A DNA stretch of 48,006 bases, from positions 2,777-50,782 of the forward strand of contig NPFB01000069.1 in NCBI GenBank assembly GCA_014084085.1, given 5' to 3'. Below the pieces are notes generated by a model that saw nothing but the letters and a program-made list of their open reading frames with translations, searched no databases and was not told where the DNA came from. Below, in pieces: positions 28,301-35,528 of the stretch. The position numbers and the translations under genes were made by a program. Position 1 is the stretch's first letter; each line of letters starts with the position of its first letter. Source of the stretch: Hondaea fermentalgiana (Eukaryota > Sar > Bigyra > Thraustochytrida > Thraustochytriidae).

Positions 28301-28793
28301 CTACTACCCAGATTTGATTGCGACTCAGCAGCGCGAGGCCCAGATTGACAAGCAGCTTGCTGACATGACCAAAGCGTCTGCGGAGCAAATTGCTTCCAAG
28401 GCGGTGAATCCGTACGCGACTCCGGCGAAAACGAAGGTTGTTACGCCTGCAATGACTGCGACGACAAAAGATGCTCAAGGCGCAACTGGTGCCTCAAACA
28501 TCAAGGGACCCAACACGCCGTCTATGCCTGTACTGTCGGTTGTGTCAAGAACCCCTTCGTCAAGATCGACGTCTACAACGTCCGTAGTTTCAACCCATAA
28601 GACAGTGACGCCACGTGGGAAAAAGGTCGTAGTATCGACGTCAGGCAATAAAGAAGGCGCAGCTTCGCAGGTGGACTCGAAAAAGGTGGTAGTCTCGACG
28701 CCCGCGCCAATGTCGGCCTCGCGACTTGCATCACTAAAGCGCAGCAAGAAAAAGAAGAAGGGCCAGCAGCAGCAACAACAACAACAACAATAA
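22326..28793 (+). CDS. XPG/Asteroid-type nuclease fused to DEAH-box RNA helicase
   Basis: 2155 residues in one frame. The N-terminus MGVPGFTSYL matches FEN1/XPG/Asteroid proteins, which begin MGI-x-G-L. Expected metal-binding acids are all present: Asp33 (LVDGSG), Asp83 (ILADGNK), Glu164/Asp166 (VKEEADQAL), Asp210/Asp212 (LAQDSDFFF) and Asp261 (AIGNDYFEG). The nuclease-like part runs to about 470. A Lys-rich linker (about 536-573) and a Ser/Thr/Pro region lead to the helicase: motif I GETGSGKSS near 793, Ia QPRRIAARSLS, II DEIHERS near 890, III SAT, V VATNSAESSITLPDVDNVI, VI QRAGRTARTRPG near 1158. A winged-helix/HA2-like region (GRFTSQLGLDLSLSALI, ~1250-1300) follows. The last ~850 residues are unassigned, with acidic and Gln/Lys tracts and a polyQ C-terminus. 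Likely roles are RNA unwinding coupled to 5' or structure-specific cleavage; the substrate is unknown. Confidence 0.9.
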   Translation: MGVPGFTSYLDRELAGRKPALRKLPRDGPCLVDGSGLAFHLLKILGKNAHRELAGAYEHLESITTVYVQALAQSTASTWILADGNKTHASKEAEKSKRKADRDDTFHVLYRNLEFGEAPASQTQLPVPPLWLDTFYTFLTELCGERADALPANYPLHLLRVKEEADQALCTMCRTFVRAEAEVSMASGTRAGLGAIDEAEQDGAFVLAQDSDFFFVADMRYVPLDSVENGLCRVYTRSWLANALRVQEDLMTELALAIGNDYFEGWQVPDLPSRISATDRVAVIVNHFRKGRPQLSIPDMISETAGSAFSRTFYENLQDPHFRLCDLPVPAQEEPQFRKALLNPRVDVKMHWDVELANSVGYTKSQIRAQIAAIRYVFSRIGCYQGRLAREKGEDITDANNFSVVALSNAIMGFETVTKMGLLDPNVPMDAPSWTRFCLIYGYQILFQSMMRAWIPVQPSAVSAQPNLSFHVFTCCSETFPLLCEYGADSDAKVRPLIRSQLPGPLQEIGNAKTDASNLGPSMTTMQSTNTGGFEHGKSKDNLKSKQKNKTKSKTKKKNKDKNKKKNKNKDKAENAVGTEDMTRNSSRDANSSPSMNAHHQDQISGDAEQSSTPLCEPVTSNHLSIQRDLHVSDWTATAESPLSSNAEEEEDDIVSDFRLAEDFAKLVLPSAVAPPTPIRDDRSSRSVSNIAQNYNTPPKTSRAATPSGQSIQSATPHSESSFSPGSARKRTAKKKSKRPAGTAPTQSQRSKEAAATGSRSPGLAGPEKLPIEAHREEILHRVAHSRVTIIHGETGSGKSSCLPRFLWEADKKGFRAMISQPRRIAARSLSLRVASQIPNGDKVVGLRLGGGVREGGHRAPITFCTTGYLVRLLAGSPSYFDNLSHLILDEIHERSADQDILVLLAKRLLKTNQRIKLVLMSATLQAKLFQEYFSCSPPVFVGAKRYPLTERFLGDPQFQQKAGPALEGNVKTLVKMQKKSLQMYSGPPETLEGTELRQFLAEHPEVSIEVKPDMVKQQLSLAVQLAISVGKEARSSILIFVSGMAEIVEITAQFEGINELILYDQSLITSMYGGIREFRVVAIHSTIPYEEQLDAWGDVGTDVLKVIVATNSAESSITLPDVDNVICLGTRRQLEYNSKKATSSLNTRWVSKASATQRAGRTARTRPGTVWHLYTRDVYGKMLDFDLPEIHTCPLDKVLLDLKTLVVGPVIPLLLKVIDPPSLERSQDAIRQLYLQGFIDSDDDDLAMHTPLGRFTSQLGLDLSLSALIARSILLGCAPEGIALAAVLSAEKSPFRVATPLIHSDPIEYHGILQGVITTKIALDGGLYSETLALVRLISIWTHATNDRFRREFCQAGGLAWARVARLAVLHKHLAHAVAQTTGQDASEYALPPPREIFCDASRLNRVRFVLYSAHPGNLLRYTPKKVDVLETGLAANIKDPKGLYSRMMIPESIKSSMLETAFPPEVAWSLCKNTHQQATISYAAEDAPSAFNTLIHLSEFAQNLMSAPSSPPPQQQQKQKQKQKGQSPSGKTIGDDVQMAWSVLMYGRVTTAVKAHATGYFHGDDYLDDDDSFYSDDEYFTGVSLRQFGYTSRRTYDEEEDGFSEVTVDDHSLSKPLLFLMRDADLLASLGAAVALEDLKVFHGFNEPKQRSDVVVMEVASSALDSVITWQQNTNRRYATLFSEMKTGSNFSDGFDRLFEIDVNLYNFPLSRKVRGGGVLDAAVLREQFGRAGPVPSVVVYKGTTSKSSLYMREREHDTSTSDVEDVPLGVRLLISYASGNRPRTVVRLPLPDRGGDTSSQVTASSNKSKKGKEQERQEQDGVAILPLSDALAPKFEPLRYSVPRRPDAEGADEANTFVKNPRVSRIFAPQHSIANCMLPKKSMPGFAIGVTLLGSNGGRMASTSHLELVPEGIDWLHYAMVCSGSEPSALGRMNAISSVDAILCGQIHSILWAYFTEIDSVMQEDTELTALFDRVFSRFTQTIREMPPDYYPDLIATQQREAQIDKQLADMTKASAEQIASKAVNPYATPAKTKVVTPAMTATTKDAQGATGASNIKGPNTPSMPVLSVVSRTPSSRSTSTTSVVSTHKTVTPRGKKVVVSTSGNKEGAASQVDSKKVVVSTPAPMSASRLASLKRSKKKKKGQQQQQQQQQ

Positions 28794-29146
28794 TTACAAC
28801 AATCACAACAACAACAATAACAGTAAGCTAGGGAGTTCCCTAAAATCATAAAAATTCAAAGATAGGCCTACAAGCAAAGTCTACAAGGTAACACATGCAG
28901 TCGCGCATCTTGGAAGCCTCGAAAGTGGATAACGTTGCGAACAAACAGAGAAAATGATAACATTTTCTCATCCTCTTTGCGCAAGAATGTGCCTCTCCTG
29001 GGGCTTTCTTTCATTTATCTCAACGATTCATTTCACTTCTCTCTCTCTCTCTTTTTCTCTCTCTCCGTGCCAGCGCATTGAAGGCCTCGCCGAGTTGTTT
29101 TTTTTTGCCTTCTCTTTTTTACAAGCAGAAAAAGAAAGCGACATCG

Positions 29147-29512
29147 ATGTCCAAGCCTCGCTGTCGTCAGTCGAAGAAAGTTCTCTGGGAATCTCGGGCG
29201 TTGTCTCCGCGAAAGTATCGGCTGCGGAATTTCACTCGCAGACGTAGCTCATCTTCCACTTCTCGCAGACAGCTCGGCGAGCCGACGAAGTATCAGCCTC
29301 GCCCGTACGCGTGCTCCCCCTGCTCGAGCCAAAGATGGCGTCAGATCTTCCGCAAGTTTGCGAATCAGATGAGAACGTACGATCCCGAGGCTCAGCACAA
29401 GCAAGCCTCGGCTCAGCCACCGTTGCCAGTAGAATCGGCGCCTGCCGTTGCCAGTAGGATACTTCTAGCACAGCTTATGACTCGGACTCGGACTCCAAAA
29501 TACGTAACGTAA
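29147..29512 (+). CDS. Possible small basic protein, weak candidate
   Basis: An ATG-initiated frame of 121 residues, beginning MSKPRCRQSKKVLWESRA and rich in Arg, Ser and Gln. A pyrimidine tract lies about 90 bases upstream. There is no domain, no hydrophobic core and no recognisable relative. The frame includes a 13-bp direct repeat, which argues mildly for noncoding DNA. It is listed only because it is the best candidate in a 1-kb gap. Confidence 0.2.
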   Translation: MSKPRCRQSKKVLWESRALSPRKYRLRNFTRRRSSSSTSRRQLGEPTKYQPRPYACSPCSSQRWRQIFRKFANQMRTYDPEAQHKQASAQPPLPVESAPAVASRILLAQLMTRTRTPKYVT

Positions 29513-29563
29513 AAATGGCGAGAGTCGTCCCATCGTGCCATGATCCAGGCGAGTCCCACCGGC

Positions 29564-29594
<31 letters not shown>
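29564..29594. repeat. (CAGA)n microsatellite
   Basis: About seven to eight tandem CAGA units, 240 bases before the DNAAF4 start codon. Confidence 0.95.
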
Positions 29595-29598
<4 letters not shown>

Positions 29599-29834
29599 CA
29601 GTCAGTCAGCCAGACCCGCAAAGCTGCGCACGGGGAAGACGTGCTCGCTCCGAAGGACCGCGGCTGTGCGTTGCTCGCCTCGTGGCGTGCGCACGCGGGT
29701 CAAGAGGACAGCAGTCGAGGAGAGAATCAGGCGGGAGCACCGCGAGAATAAGGCAGGGCAGCGTCTCCTGTTGCTCGCGTGCTTCAATAGGCGACGAGAC
29801 ACCCTCGCCGAGCTCGATAACGTAACGCGAGATA

Positions 29835-31808
29835 ATGGTGTTGACGGGCGTGTACACGTGGTCGCAAACGGCAGAAAGTCTGACGGTAACGGTGCCGCTC
29901 AAAGGGGCGTCAGTGCGGTCCGTGGACGTCTATTCCAGCAGGTGCTACGTCAAGGTGAACTACCGGCCGTACCTGGTGAACCTTGACCTTTATGCAGACA
30001 TCGACGATGCCTCAGAGGTTGTCACCGTCCGGGATGGGACGCTCGTGCTCAACTATCAAAAGGCCGAAGCGGGAGAATGGCCTTCGCTCGTGTGTGAGGG
30101 ACACAAAGACAAGGCGCTGATGCGCGAGCGCCGGTACAAGGCCATGGAGGAGAAGACCAGTCGGACGCAAGAGATGAGCAAGAAGCTGCGAGATCGCAGA
30201 ATTGAAGATGCGAGGATGACGACGCGAATGCAAATGCGCGTTGACGAGGCAGAGCGTCAACGGCTTGACGACCTCAAGGCCGAGGAAAAGGAGGAGGCTG
30301 AACGCAAAGTGTACGAAACGTTGCGCAGCCTCGAGGCCAGACGTGGGGGCATCGAAGTGGTCGCGACTACGAAGGAAGCGCCCACGCCCCGTGTCGTTGT
30401 CAACAGCAGCAAAAGTCCGGATGAAGATGCAGAGGTGCCACCACCCATTCTGAAGGACGAAAATAGCTCTGAGAATGCGGGACCGGAGCAGACAAGACCA
30501 CGGAAAGTGTCCTTTTGTGAAGACGGGCCTGTCCGGGTCGAACCGTCTGCAAGCGCAAGCACTGTAGCGTGCGAGGCTCCCGAAGACCATCCAGAGGAGG
30601 AAGACGTCACGCCAATGAAGCATGAAGACGCGATCTTTCTAGATGCTGATACTGATGCTGACGTAGAGGTCTTGCCAGCAAAGGCCGAGCCAGCGAAGGG
30701 CGAGGTCGTTGTTGTCTCGAGTCAAGCTGAGCAAGCTGCAGCTGGCGATGACGAACTGGAGACGGTGGTACCGCCACCGAGACAGGGTGTGCGCATGAAG
30801 ATGGCCTTCACTGCGCGCGTATTTCCTACTCCAATGCGCGAGTCCCGAAAGGAAGAGGAAGAGGACTGGCTTTTACGGAATCGACGACATATGAAGGGTA
30901 GGGCACGCGAGCGACTTGATGCCGTCGATATTAGTGAACGAGATCCTTTTTGGCTCAAGGGCAAGGGCGATGACTTTTTCCGTGCTGGAAACTATGAGGG
31001 TGCGCTTAATGCGTATGCATGCGCCCTGGAGATCGACGAGACGATGACGGCATGTCTCTCTAACCGTGCTGCGTGTTTTTTGAAGCTAGGACACTTTGCA
31101 CGCTGTATCGAGGACTGCGATCGGGCGCTGAAAGTTCTTCACGACGAGCGCGAAGAGGAGCTTGCCTTGGCGCAGCGTGAGGGTTTCACCGAGGAGCCCA
31201 AGGAATTTCGACGAACAAAAGAAATGCGAAAGAAGCTTCACGTGCGCAAAGGCACAGCTCTTCGATTTGACCAGCAATTCTCTGCAGCTCTGGCCGAGTA
31301 CCAGCTTGCGCAGGAGCTGTCGCCCATGGACGAGGACCTTCGCGCTGACTGTGCTCGGCTCTTGTGCCTTGTGCAGTGCGCAGCACAGAAAGATCTCGGG
31401 GACACGGCCTTTCGGCGCAAAGGTTTCGAGGAAGCATTGGGCTGCTACAATAAGGCTCTCGAGTATGACCCAGAGTCGGCCTCTGTGCTTTCGAACCGGT
31501 CGGCGTGCTTCATGTGCCTCAAGCGTCTCGAAGAGGCTCGAGCCGACTGCAGCGCTGCGCTCGCGATCGTTGAGACTCACATCGTTCCCGAAACGGCGAC
31601 TGGCGCGCCCTCTCGCAATACGAAACAGATGGAGGAGGACAAGGCGCTGCAGCTCAAGTTGTGGAAGCGTCTTGGCATGCTTGCTCAATCAGCCGGTGAT
31701 TGGACTGCGGCGGCTTCTGCTTTCCGCAAGGCTTTGGATTTGGACGAGACGAATCTCGAGCTTGCGAAGAAGATCAAGCTTGCGGAGGCCAAAATCAATC
31801 AGGAATAA
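29835..31808 (+). CDS. DNAAF4: Dynein axonemal assembly factor 4 (DYX1C1), CS + TPR cochaperone
   Basis: 657 residues. DNAAF4 works with HSP90/HSP70 in the cytoplasm to pre-assemble outer and inner dynein arms. The N-terminal p23/CS domain (about 1-95) shows the family pattern: YTWSQTAESLTVTVPLKG, VDVYSSRCYVKVNYRPYLVN and LYADIDD. A charged coiled-coil linker (about 95-155) follows, then an acidic/proline region. The motif ARVFPTPMRES with an adjoining EEEEDWL (about 333-350) is shared with animal DNAAF4. A TPR array begins near 368 (FWLKGKGDDFFRAGNYEGAL, LSNRAACFLKLGHFARCIED). A second, clearly similar TPR block occupies about 517-657 (KDLGDTAFRRKGFEEALGCY, VLSNRSACFMCLKRLEEARA, LGMLAQSAGDWTAAASAFRK). 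Animal proteins are about 420 residues with one TPR block, so the extra length is partly this second array. Confidence 0.93.
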   Translation: MVLTGVYTWSQTAESLTVTVPLKGASVRSVDVYSSRCYVKVNYRPYLVNLDLYADIDDASEVVTVRDGTLVLNYQKAEAGEWPSLVCEGHKDKALMRERRYKAMEEKTSRTQEMSKKLRDRRIEDARMTTRMQMRVDEAERQRLDDLKAEEKEEAERKVYETLRSLEARRGGIEVVATTKEAPTPRVVVNSSKSPDEDAEVPPPILKDENSSENAGPEQTRPRKVSFCEDGPVRVEPSASASTVACEAPEDHPEEEDVTPMKHEDAIFLDADTDADVEVLPAKAEPAKGEVVVVSSQAEQAAAGDDELETVVPPPRQGVRMKMAFTARVFPTPMRESRKEEEEDWLLRNRRHMKGRARERLDAVDISERDPFWLKGKGDDFFRAGNYEGALNAYACALEIDETMTACLSNRAACFLKLGHFARCIEDCDRALKVLHDEREEELALAQREGFTEEPKEFRRTKEMRKKLHVRKGTALRFDQQFSAALAEYQLAQELSPMDEDLRADCARLLCLVQCAAQKDLGDTAFRRKGFEEALGCYNKALEYDPESASVLSNRSACFMCLKRLEEARADCSAALAIVETHIVPETATGAPSRNTKQMEEDKALQLKLWKRLGMLAQSAGDWTAAASAFRKALDLDETNLELAKKIKLAEAKINQE

Positions 31809-32377
31809 TCATGTTGTACCATCTGTGGTGGCCGGCCAGCTGGAAAAGACGCAAGGTGCGGAGAGGACTGGATGGGAAGAAACACCAACGTAGAATTAAT
31901 TGGCTCTTGAGTTGGCTTGAGTTGGCTTTTCACACGAAATGTTCTGGCGAGAGAGGAACAACTATCGCATCAATCCCCATCCCATTACCATCCCATCGAA
32001 TCTCATACCATCACGTCCCATCCCATCTCTGGACAGACACACGCGAAGAGGAAGAAGAAGAAAGGAACAGAGAGAGCGAATAGCAAACAACAGAAAGGTG
32101 CTTTGGCTCTTCCGATGCGAGCGACGAGATTGATTGATGATAGAGAAAGGGAGAAAGGAAAAAGAAAAAAAAAGGGAAGAAGAAGAGAGGAAAAAGATGA
32201 ATGAGTTTCATTCAGGCTCTGTCTGGAGCCTTTGGCAGATAGAGAGACAAGTTCATTGATGATGTTTTTTGTTGATGATAATGATGCCCGTATGCTACAG
32301 TTCACAAGGTTTGTTGTTGATGATGTTGTTGATTTCCATACAAACAGAGACGACACAGTCCGCACGACGAATGCTTT
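31809..32377. other. Convergent 3' spacer with purine-rich tract
   Basis: 569 bases between the convergent DNAAF4 and basic-orphan genes. It holds CCCATC-type repeats at about 31970-32025, a strongly purine-rich (GAAGAA/AAAGGA) stretch at about 32040-32200, and GATGATG-rich sequence near 32255-32340. No gene is supported. Confidence 0.4.
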
Positions 32378-33016
32378 TCAGATCGTAGACGTGGGAGCAG
32401 CGCTGTGATCGTTGCCTGAACGCTGACGCCCGAGCTTAGGCGGGGCGCCCAGCGCGGAACTGGTTCCTGCTCGCGAGAGCTTGCGCAACTTGTTGTTTCG
32501 CGCATTGGCGCCGCTGGCCAGCATGTGAAAGCTGCGCTGCAGGTCGAAGCCGCGCGTCTGCTGCTTGGGAAGCATGAATGGTGGCGGCGCATCGTTCTCT
32601 GCATCGGCATGGACAGGCCGAGCACCGCGCGAGCGTACTCCTCGGGTGGCTGGGCTCACCATGGCATCTGTTGGGCTCCTGTACGGCAAGAATGATCTCC
32701 TTGCAGCGAGCGAAGAGGACTTGACGGGAGTTGCACGCGAGGTCTTGACAGCATGGTTCGCGCTCGCCTCCTTGTCGGCCGCGGCGGCTTGCCGTCTGAC
32801 GCCGTTGGTGAAGAGCACGCGGGCGATCTCCTTGTGCGCGGCCTTGCGGTCCGCGACGCCGAGGAGGAGCTTGGAGAAAGGGCTCGATACTTCATCGGAC
32901 GGGCTCCGCGTGGCGGCCTTCGTCTTGCGCGACGCCTCGCGCGGCGAGAGCTGCTTGACCGGCGTCTTCGCCGGCATCGTCGTCCTCGACGAATCGTGCA
33001 CGCCCATCGAAGTCAT
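32378..33016 (-). CDS. Small basic low-complexity orphan
   Basis: 212 residues from the ATG at 33016 (MTSMGVHDSSRTTMP); the upstream extension has only a GTG. The protein is rich in Ser, Arg, Ala and Lys with several Ser/Thr-Pro sites (KTPVKQLSPRE, ATPVKSS, YRSPTDAMVSPATRG), which would suit phosphorylation by proline-directed kinases. One predicted helix (PFSKLLLGVADRKAAHKEIARVL) and the segment FDLQRSFHMLASGANARNNKL look conserved in character. No known domain is recognised. It could be a disordered cell-cycle or cytoskeletal adaptor, which is speculation. Confidence 0.5.
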   Translation of the reverse strand: MTSMGVHDSSRTTMPAKTPVKQLSPREASRKTKAATRSPSDEVSSPFSKLLLGVADRKAAHKEIARVLFTNGVRRQAAAADKEASANHAVKTSRATPVKSSSLAARRSFLPYRSPTDAMVSPATRGVRSRGARPVHADAENDAPPPFMLPKQQTRGFDLQRSFHMLASGANARNNKLRKLSRAGTSSALGAPPKLGRQRSGNDHSAAPTSTI

Positions 33017-33960
33017 CGCTTCTGCTGCGGGTCGGGCTTGCTGTGTCTTTTCGCTGTGCTGCGCAGAGAACACAGCTGGCGACGAACGGGAAATTGCACC
33101 AGAGAGATCGAGGGAACTGCTCCAAGGGGGTCGCTCCTGTCCGCGTGCGCGAGACGACCCAATTCGAGTTTGGCGCGCTCGTTTGAATTCTGCCTCGCAG
33201 CTGGCCGCGCGGCCCGTGCCTCGAACCCGGATTTCAAATTCAAATTTGGGGTTGCGCTCCCCCTGCAACCGGCCCCCTCTCACGCCAGTGACGCGACCTC
33301 TTGCTCTCTCTCGTCGAGCCGGCTTCCCCCCGTCTCCACTACATCTTGGTGGGTGGTGGATTCTCAGTGCTCTCCTCACAATACGTTTCTAAAATAAATG
33401 TTGTTTAGTGTGCTGGAGAGGAGGTACCACTGGAAACATAGCTGTGAGGAGCTTGGCCGCCGTTGTATGGAGGAACATGGGAATGAAAGGGTGTCACTGG
33501 GTCAGAGGACCGAGCAAAGTTTGGGTGCGGGCAAGGGAAAAATTTGAAATTGCCCCACTCCCGGCCGTGTCGCGGCGCGCGGGTCTTTCAACGGATGAAA
33601 GATCGTGGAGTGGGTCAAGTTTAACCAAGCGGCTACGTTCAAGGCATGGCAGCTGGAGCTGGCCATAGTGGCTGGTTGTGGTCGCGTGCAGGCCGATAAA
33701 AAACGAAAATTAGGAGGAAGGGCAGATTTTTGGACGTTGAGACGAGCAAATGTATGGAATGCCATGGTAAACGCATTTGCATGGCACCTCCTCATCTTTC
33801 TTGGGCGAAAGGGCGAACGAAGGAGAGATACTTTAAAGAGGACGGCCTAGGCCTAAGCCAAGGCCTACTCCGATTGATGGGATGGTCGTTGTTGGTTTGT
33901 TTCAGTCTGGTGTGGTGAGGGCCTGCTTCGGCCTACTCGTTGCGAATCATTAAAAAAGAA
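33017..33960. other. Intergenic region, no gene seen; clustered GGCCTA motifs
   Basis: 944 bases upstream of the basic orphan. The part up to about 33380 presumably holds its promoter and 5' untranslated region, and includes an AT-rich near-palindrome (ATTTCAAATTCAAATTT) near 33232. At 33844-33869 three overlapping or adjacent GGCCTA motifs occur, with a fourth at 33930-33935. Short frames on both strands show no protein character. Confidence 0.4.
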
Positions 33961-34926
33961 TTATGGGCCGATCTTCACAATAAGTGAGTTCATTGTCCAA
34001 ACGCAGCCTCGCCAAGGAGAGCTATCGCGATGGTCAGTGGGCATTCTTGGGGAGTAAAAGGGCGTGTCTTTGGCAACGTAGCGGTGAAAAAGTGAACCTC
34101 CAATGCAGCCGAGAATCCATACCACTACGACCGCGAGGACGAGACGACGCATGGCTTCGAAGAATTGCTGATCTCCGAACTCGTTCGCTGCGGTCTCACA
34201 CACGTCGTAGGCAAAGGTGAGAACAATGCTAAAGACGAGAAAGAAGAGAACGAAAATATTACAGATGCGGACCAGAAAGGGCGCATTTTTGCTCACGAAG
34301 CCCATGCAGGTCTCTGCACGCGTGAGCCTGCCGAAATCATCATCCCATTTGTCTGCGAAACAATAAAATCCAATGGCAATAAAGATGCTGGAAACGCCCA
34401 TGAACAAGTAGAATACCGCAAAGGCGTAGAGGACAGACACGTAGGTCCCGCGAAGTCTGACGGTGGGGCTTGTCAGTATGGCGCACTCGCCAGATGGGGA
34501 TGACGCTGGCCTAAATCCACGCACGCCTTCTTGTGAGCATTCGCCAAAGCTATCGCACGGTGTGTAGACGGTCGATGACCCTGGGTCGTCACTGTTGCAA
34601 ATGTAGCACTCTCTTCGCGTGTCTTCAATTTGCTGCGAAATGTTTTGAAAACGTGAAACTTCGTCGAATGTCTCGAAGGCCTCCTGGGAGGGAAAGCCCC
34701 ACGCTGCAAACTCTTGAAGACCACCCGCCACAGCACTGTTGGCGATCGTGTAGCAGGCGCACGCGCTGTAATTTTTGCCAGGTGCTGAGGCGATGAGAAG
34801 CGGACACTGCACGTTGCATGTGTCGGCGTTACTGCTTACACGCACAAAGGAAGCGATTGAAATTGCCAAGTATACGATGGCCGTGAGGATATAATAGTAC
34901 ATGAAGTTGCGAGAACCGGAGCCCAT
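33961..34926 (-). CDS. Four-helix membrane protein with Cys-rich luminal loop
   Basis: 321 residues from ATG 34926. Four hydrophobic helices are visible at about 9-29 (FMYYYILTAIVYLAISIASF), 162-190, 218-240 (LVRICNIFVLFFLVFSIVLTF) and 261-280 (LVLAVVVVWILGCIGGSLF). The ~130-residue loop between helices 1 and 2 has nine cysteines (37, 41, 56, 58, 107, 110, 124, 130, 148) and two N-glycosylation sequons (Asn52, Asn95). That indicates an extracellular or luminal disulfide-bonded domain, with both termini in the cytoplasm. Tetraspanins have four helices but put the large loop between helices 3 and 4 and carry a CCG motif, which is absent here. I do not recognise the family; a plasma-membrane or endomembrane role is inferred. 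Confidence 0.8.
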   Translation of the reverse strand: MGSGSRNFMYYYILTAIVYLAISIASFVRVSSNADTCNVQCPLLIASAPGKNYSACACYTIANSAVAGGLQEFAAWGFPSQEAFETFDEVSRFQNISQQIEDTRRECYICNSDDPGSSTVYTPCDSFGECSQEGVRGFRPASSPSGECAILTSPTVRLRGTYVSVLYAFAVFYLFMGVSSIFIAIGFYCFADKWDDDFGRLTRAETCMGFVSKNAPFLVRICNIFVLFFLVFSIVLTFAYDVCETAANEFGDQQFFEAMRRLVLAVVVVWILGCIGGSLFHRYVAKDTPFYSPRMPTDHRDSSPWRGCVWTMNSLIVKIGP

Positions 34927-35528
34927 CTTGCTTTTGTTCGTGTGGCGCGAACGCGGCGAACCGAGCGCGCCGCACAAGGGCGCCGCCTTGAACCCAAGAG
35001 CGCCGCACAAGGCGAGAGGAACCTTTCTTTCTCGCAGGCCAGAGAATCAGACCAGGCTCTCTGCAGCGGTAGCAATCGCCCGGTCGCACAGGGGAAGTGG
35101 GCCGCGTCTACCTAGCCTGCCCACTCCAGCGAAAGCTCGCCTCGCTCAAGTCGTGCGACCTCGACGCAGTCGATGATGGTGAGAATGATGATGCAGTAAC
35201 TAAGACAAGGCCGACGGCACGGCAAGTGCGCCACGAGGAGGAGGGAGGAAGAAGGGCAAGACGCGTTCGTCTGCGCGCCCCGCTCGCCTCCTACCCGCGT
35301 ACGTGCGCACGTGCGTCTTCGGCACGGTAACGCGCGCGAGGCGCCTCGTTCGTTGTATGCACTCTCACTGTCAGTCACAGACTTCGATTATGAAGAGATC
35401 AACTCACAGGCAGGCTGATAGCCCAAAGAAGCATTGAATTTTTAGAAGATAGCCTGGATCAAGGCTGCCGAGGTCCAAAGACGGCATGCATGACGTTGCC
35501 GCTGTCTTACGTGCCTTGGCGAGCGTGA
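34927..35528. other. Spacer between membrane-protein and CWF19L1 genes
   Basis: 602 bases: 5' flank of the membrane protein and 3' flank of CWF19L1. A 13-bp direct repeat (GCGCCGCACAAGG) occurs at 34967 and 35000. A 12-bp perfect palindrome ACGTGCGCACGT at 35301-35312 overlaps a CACGTG box. No gene is supported. Confidence 0.4.

Larger units (their letters stand above)
28794..29834. other. Intergenic region upstream of DNAAF4
   Basis: About 1.04 kb between two same-strand genes. It holds a CAACAA-rich continuation of the polyQ-coding repeat (28794-28822), a TAGGCCTA motif at 28863-28870, a TC-dinucleotide tract near 29040-29065, a possible small frame at 29147-29512, and a CAGA microsatellite at 29564-29594. 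A 13-bp direct repeat (CCGTTGCCAGTAG) occurs at 29420 and 29445. Confidence 0.4.

Noticed and set aside
33961..34926. Tetraspanin identity for the four-helix membrane protein
   Set aside because: The large loop lies between helices 1 and 2 and there is no CCG motif.
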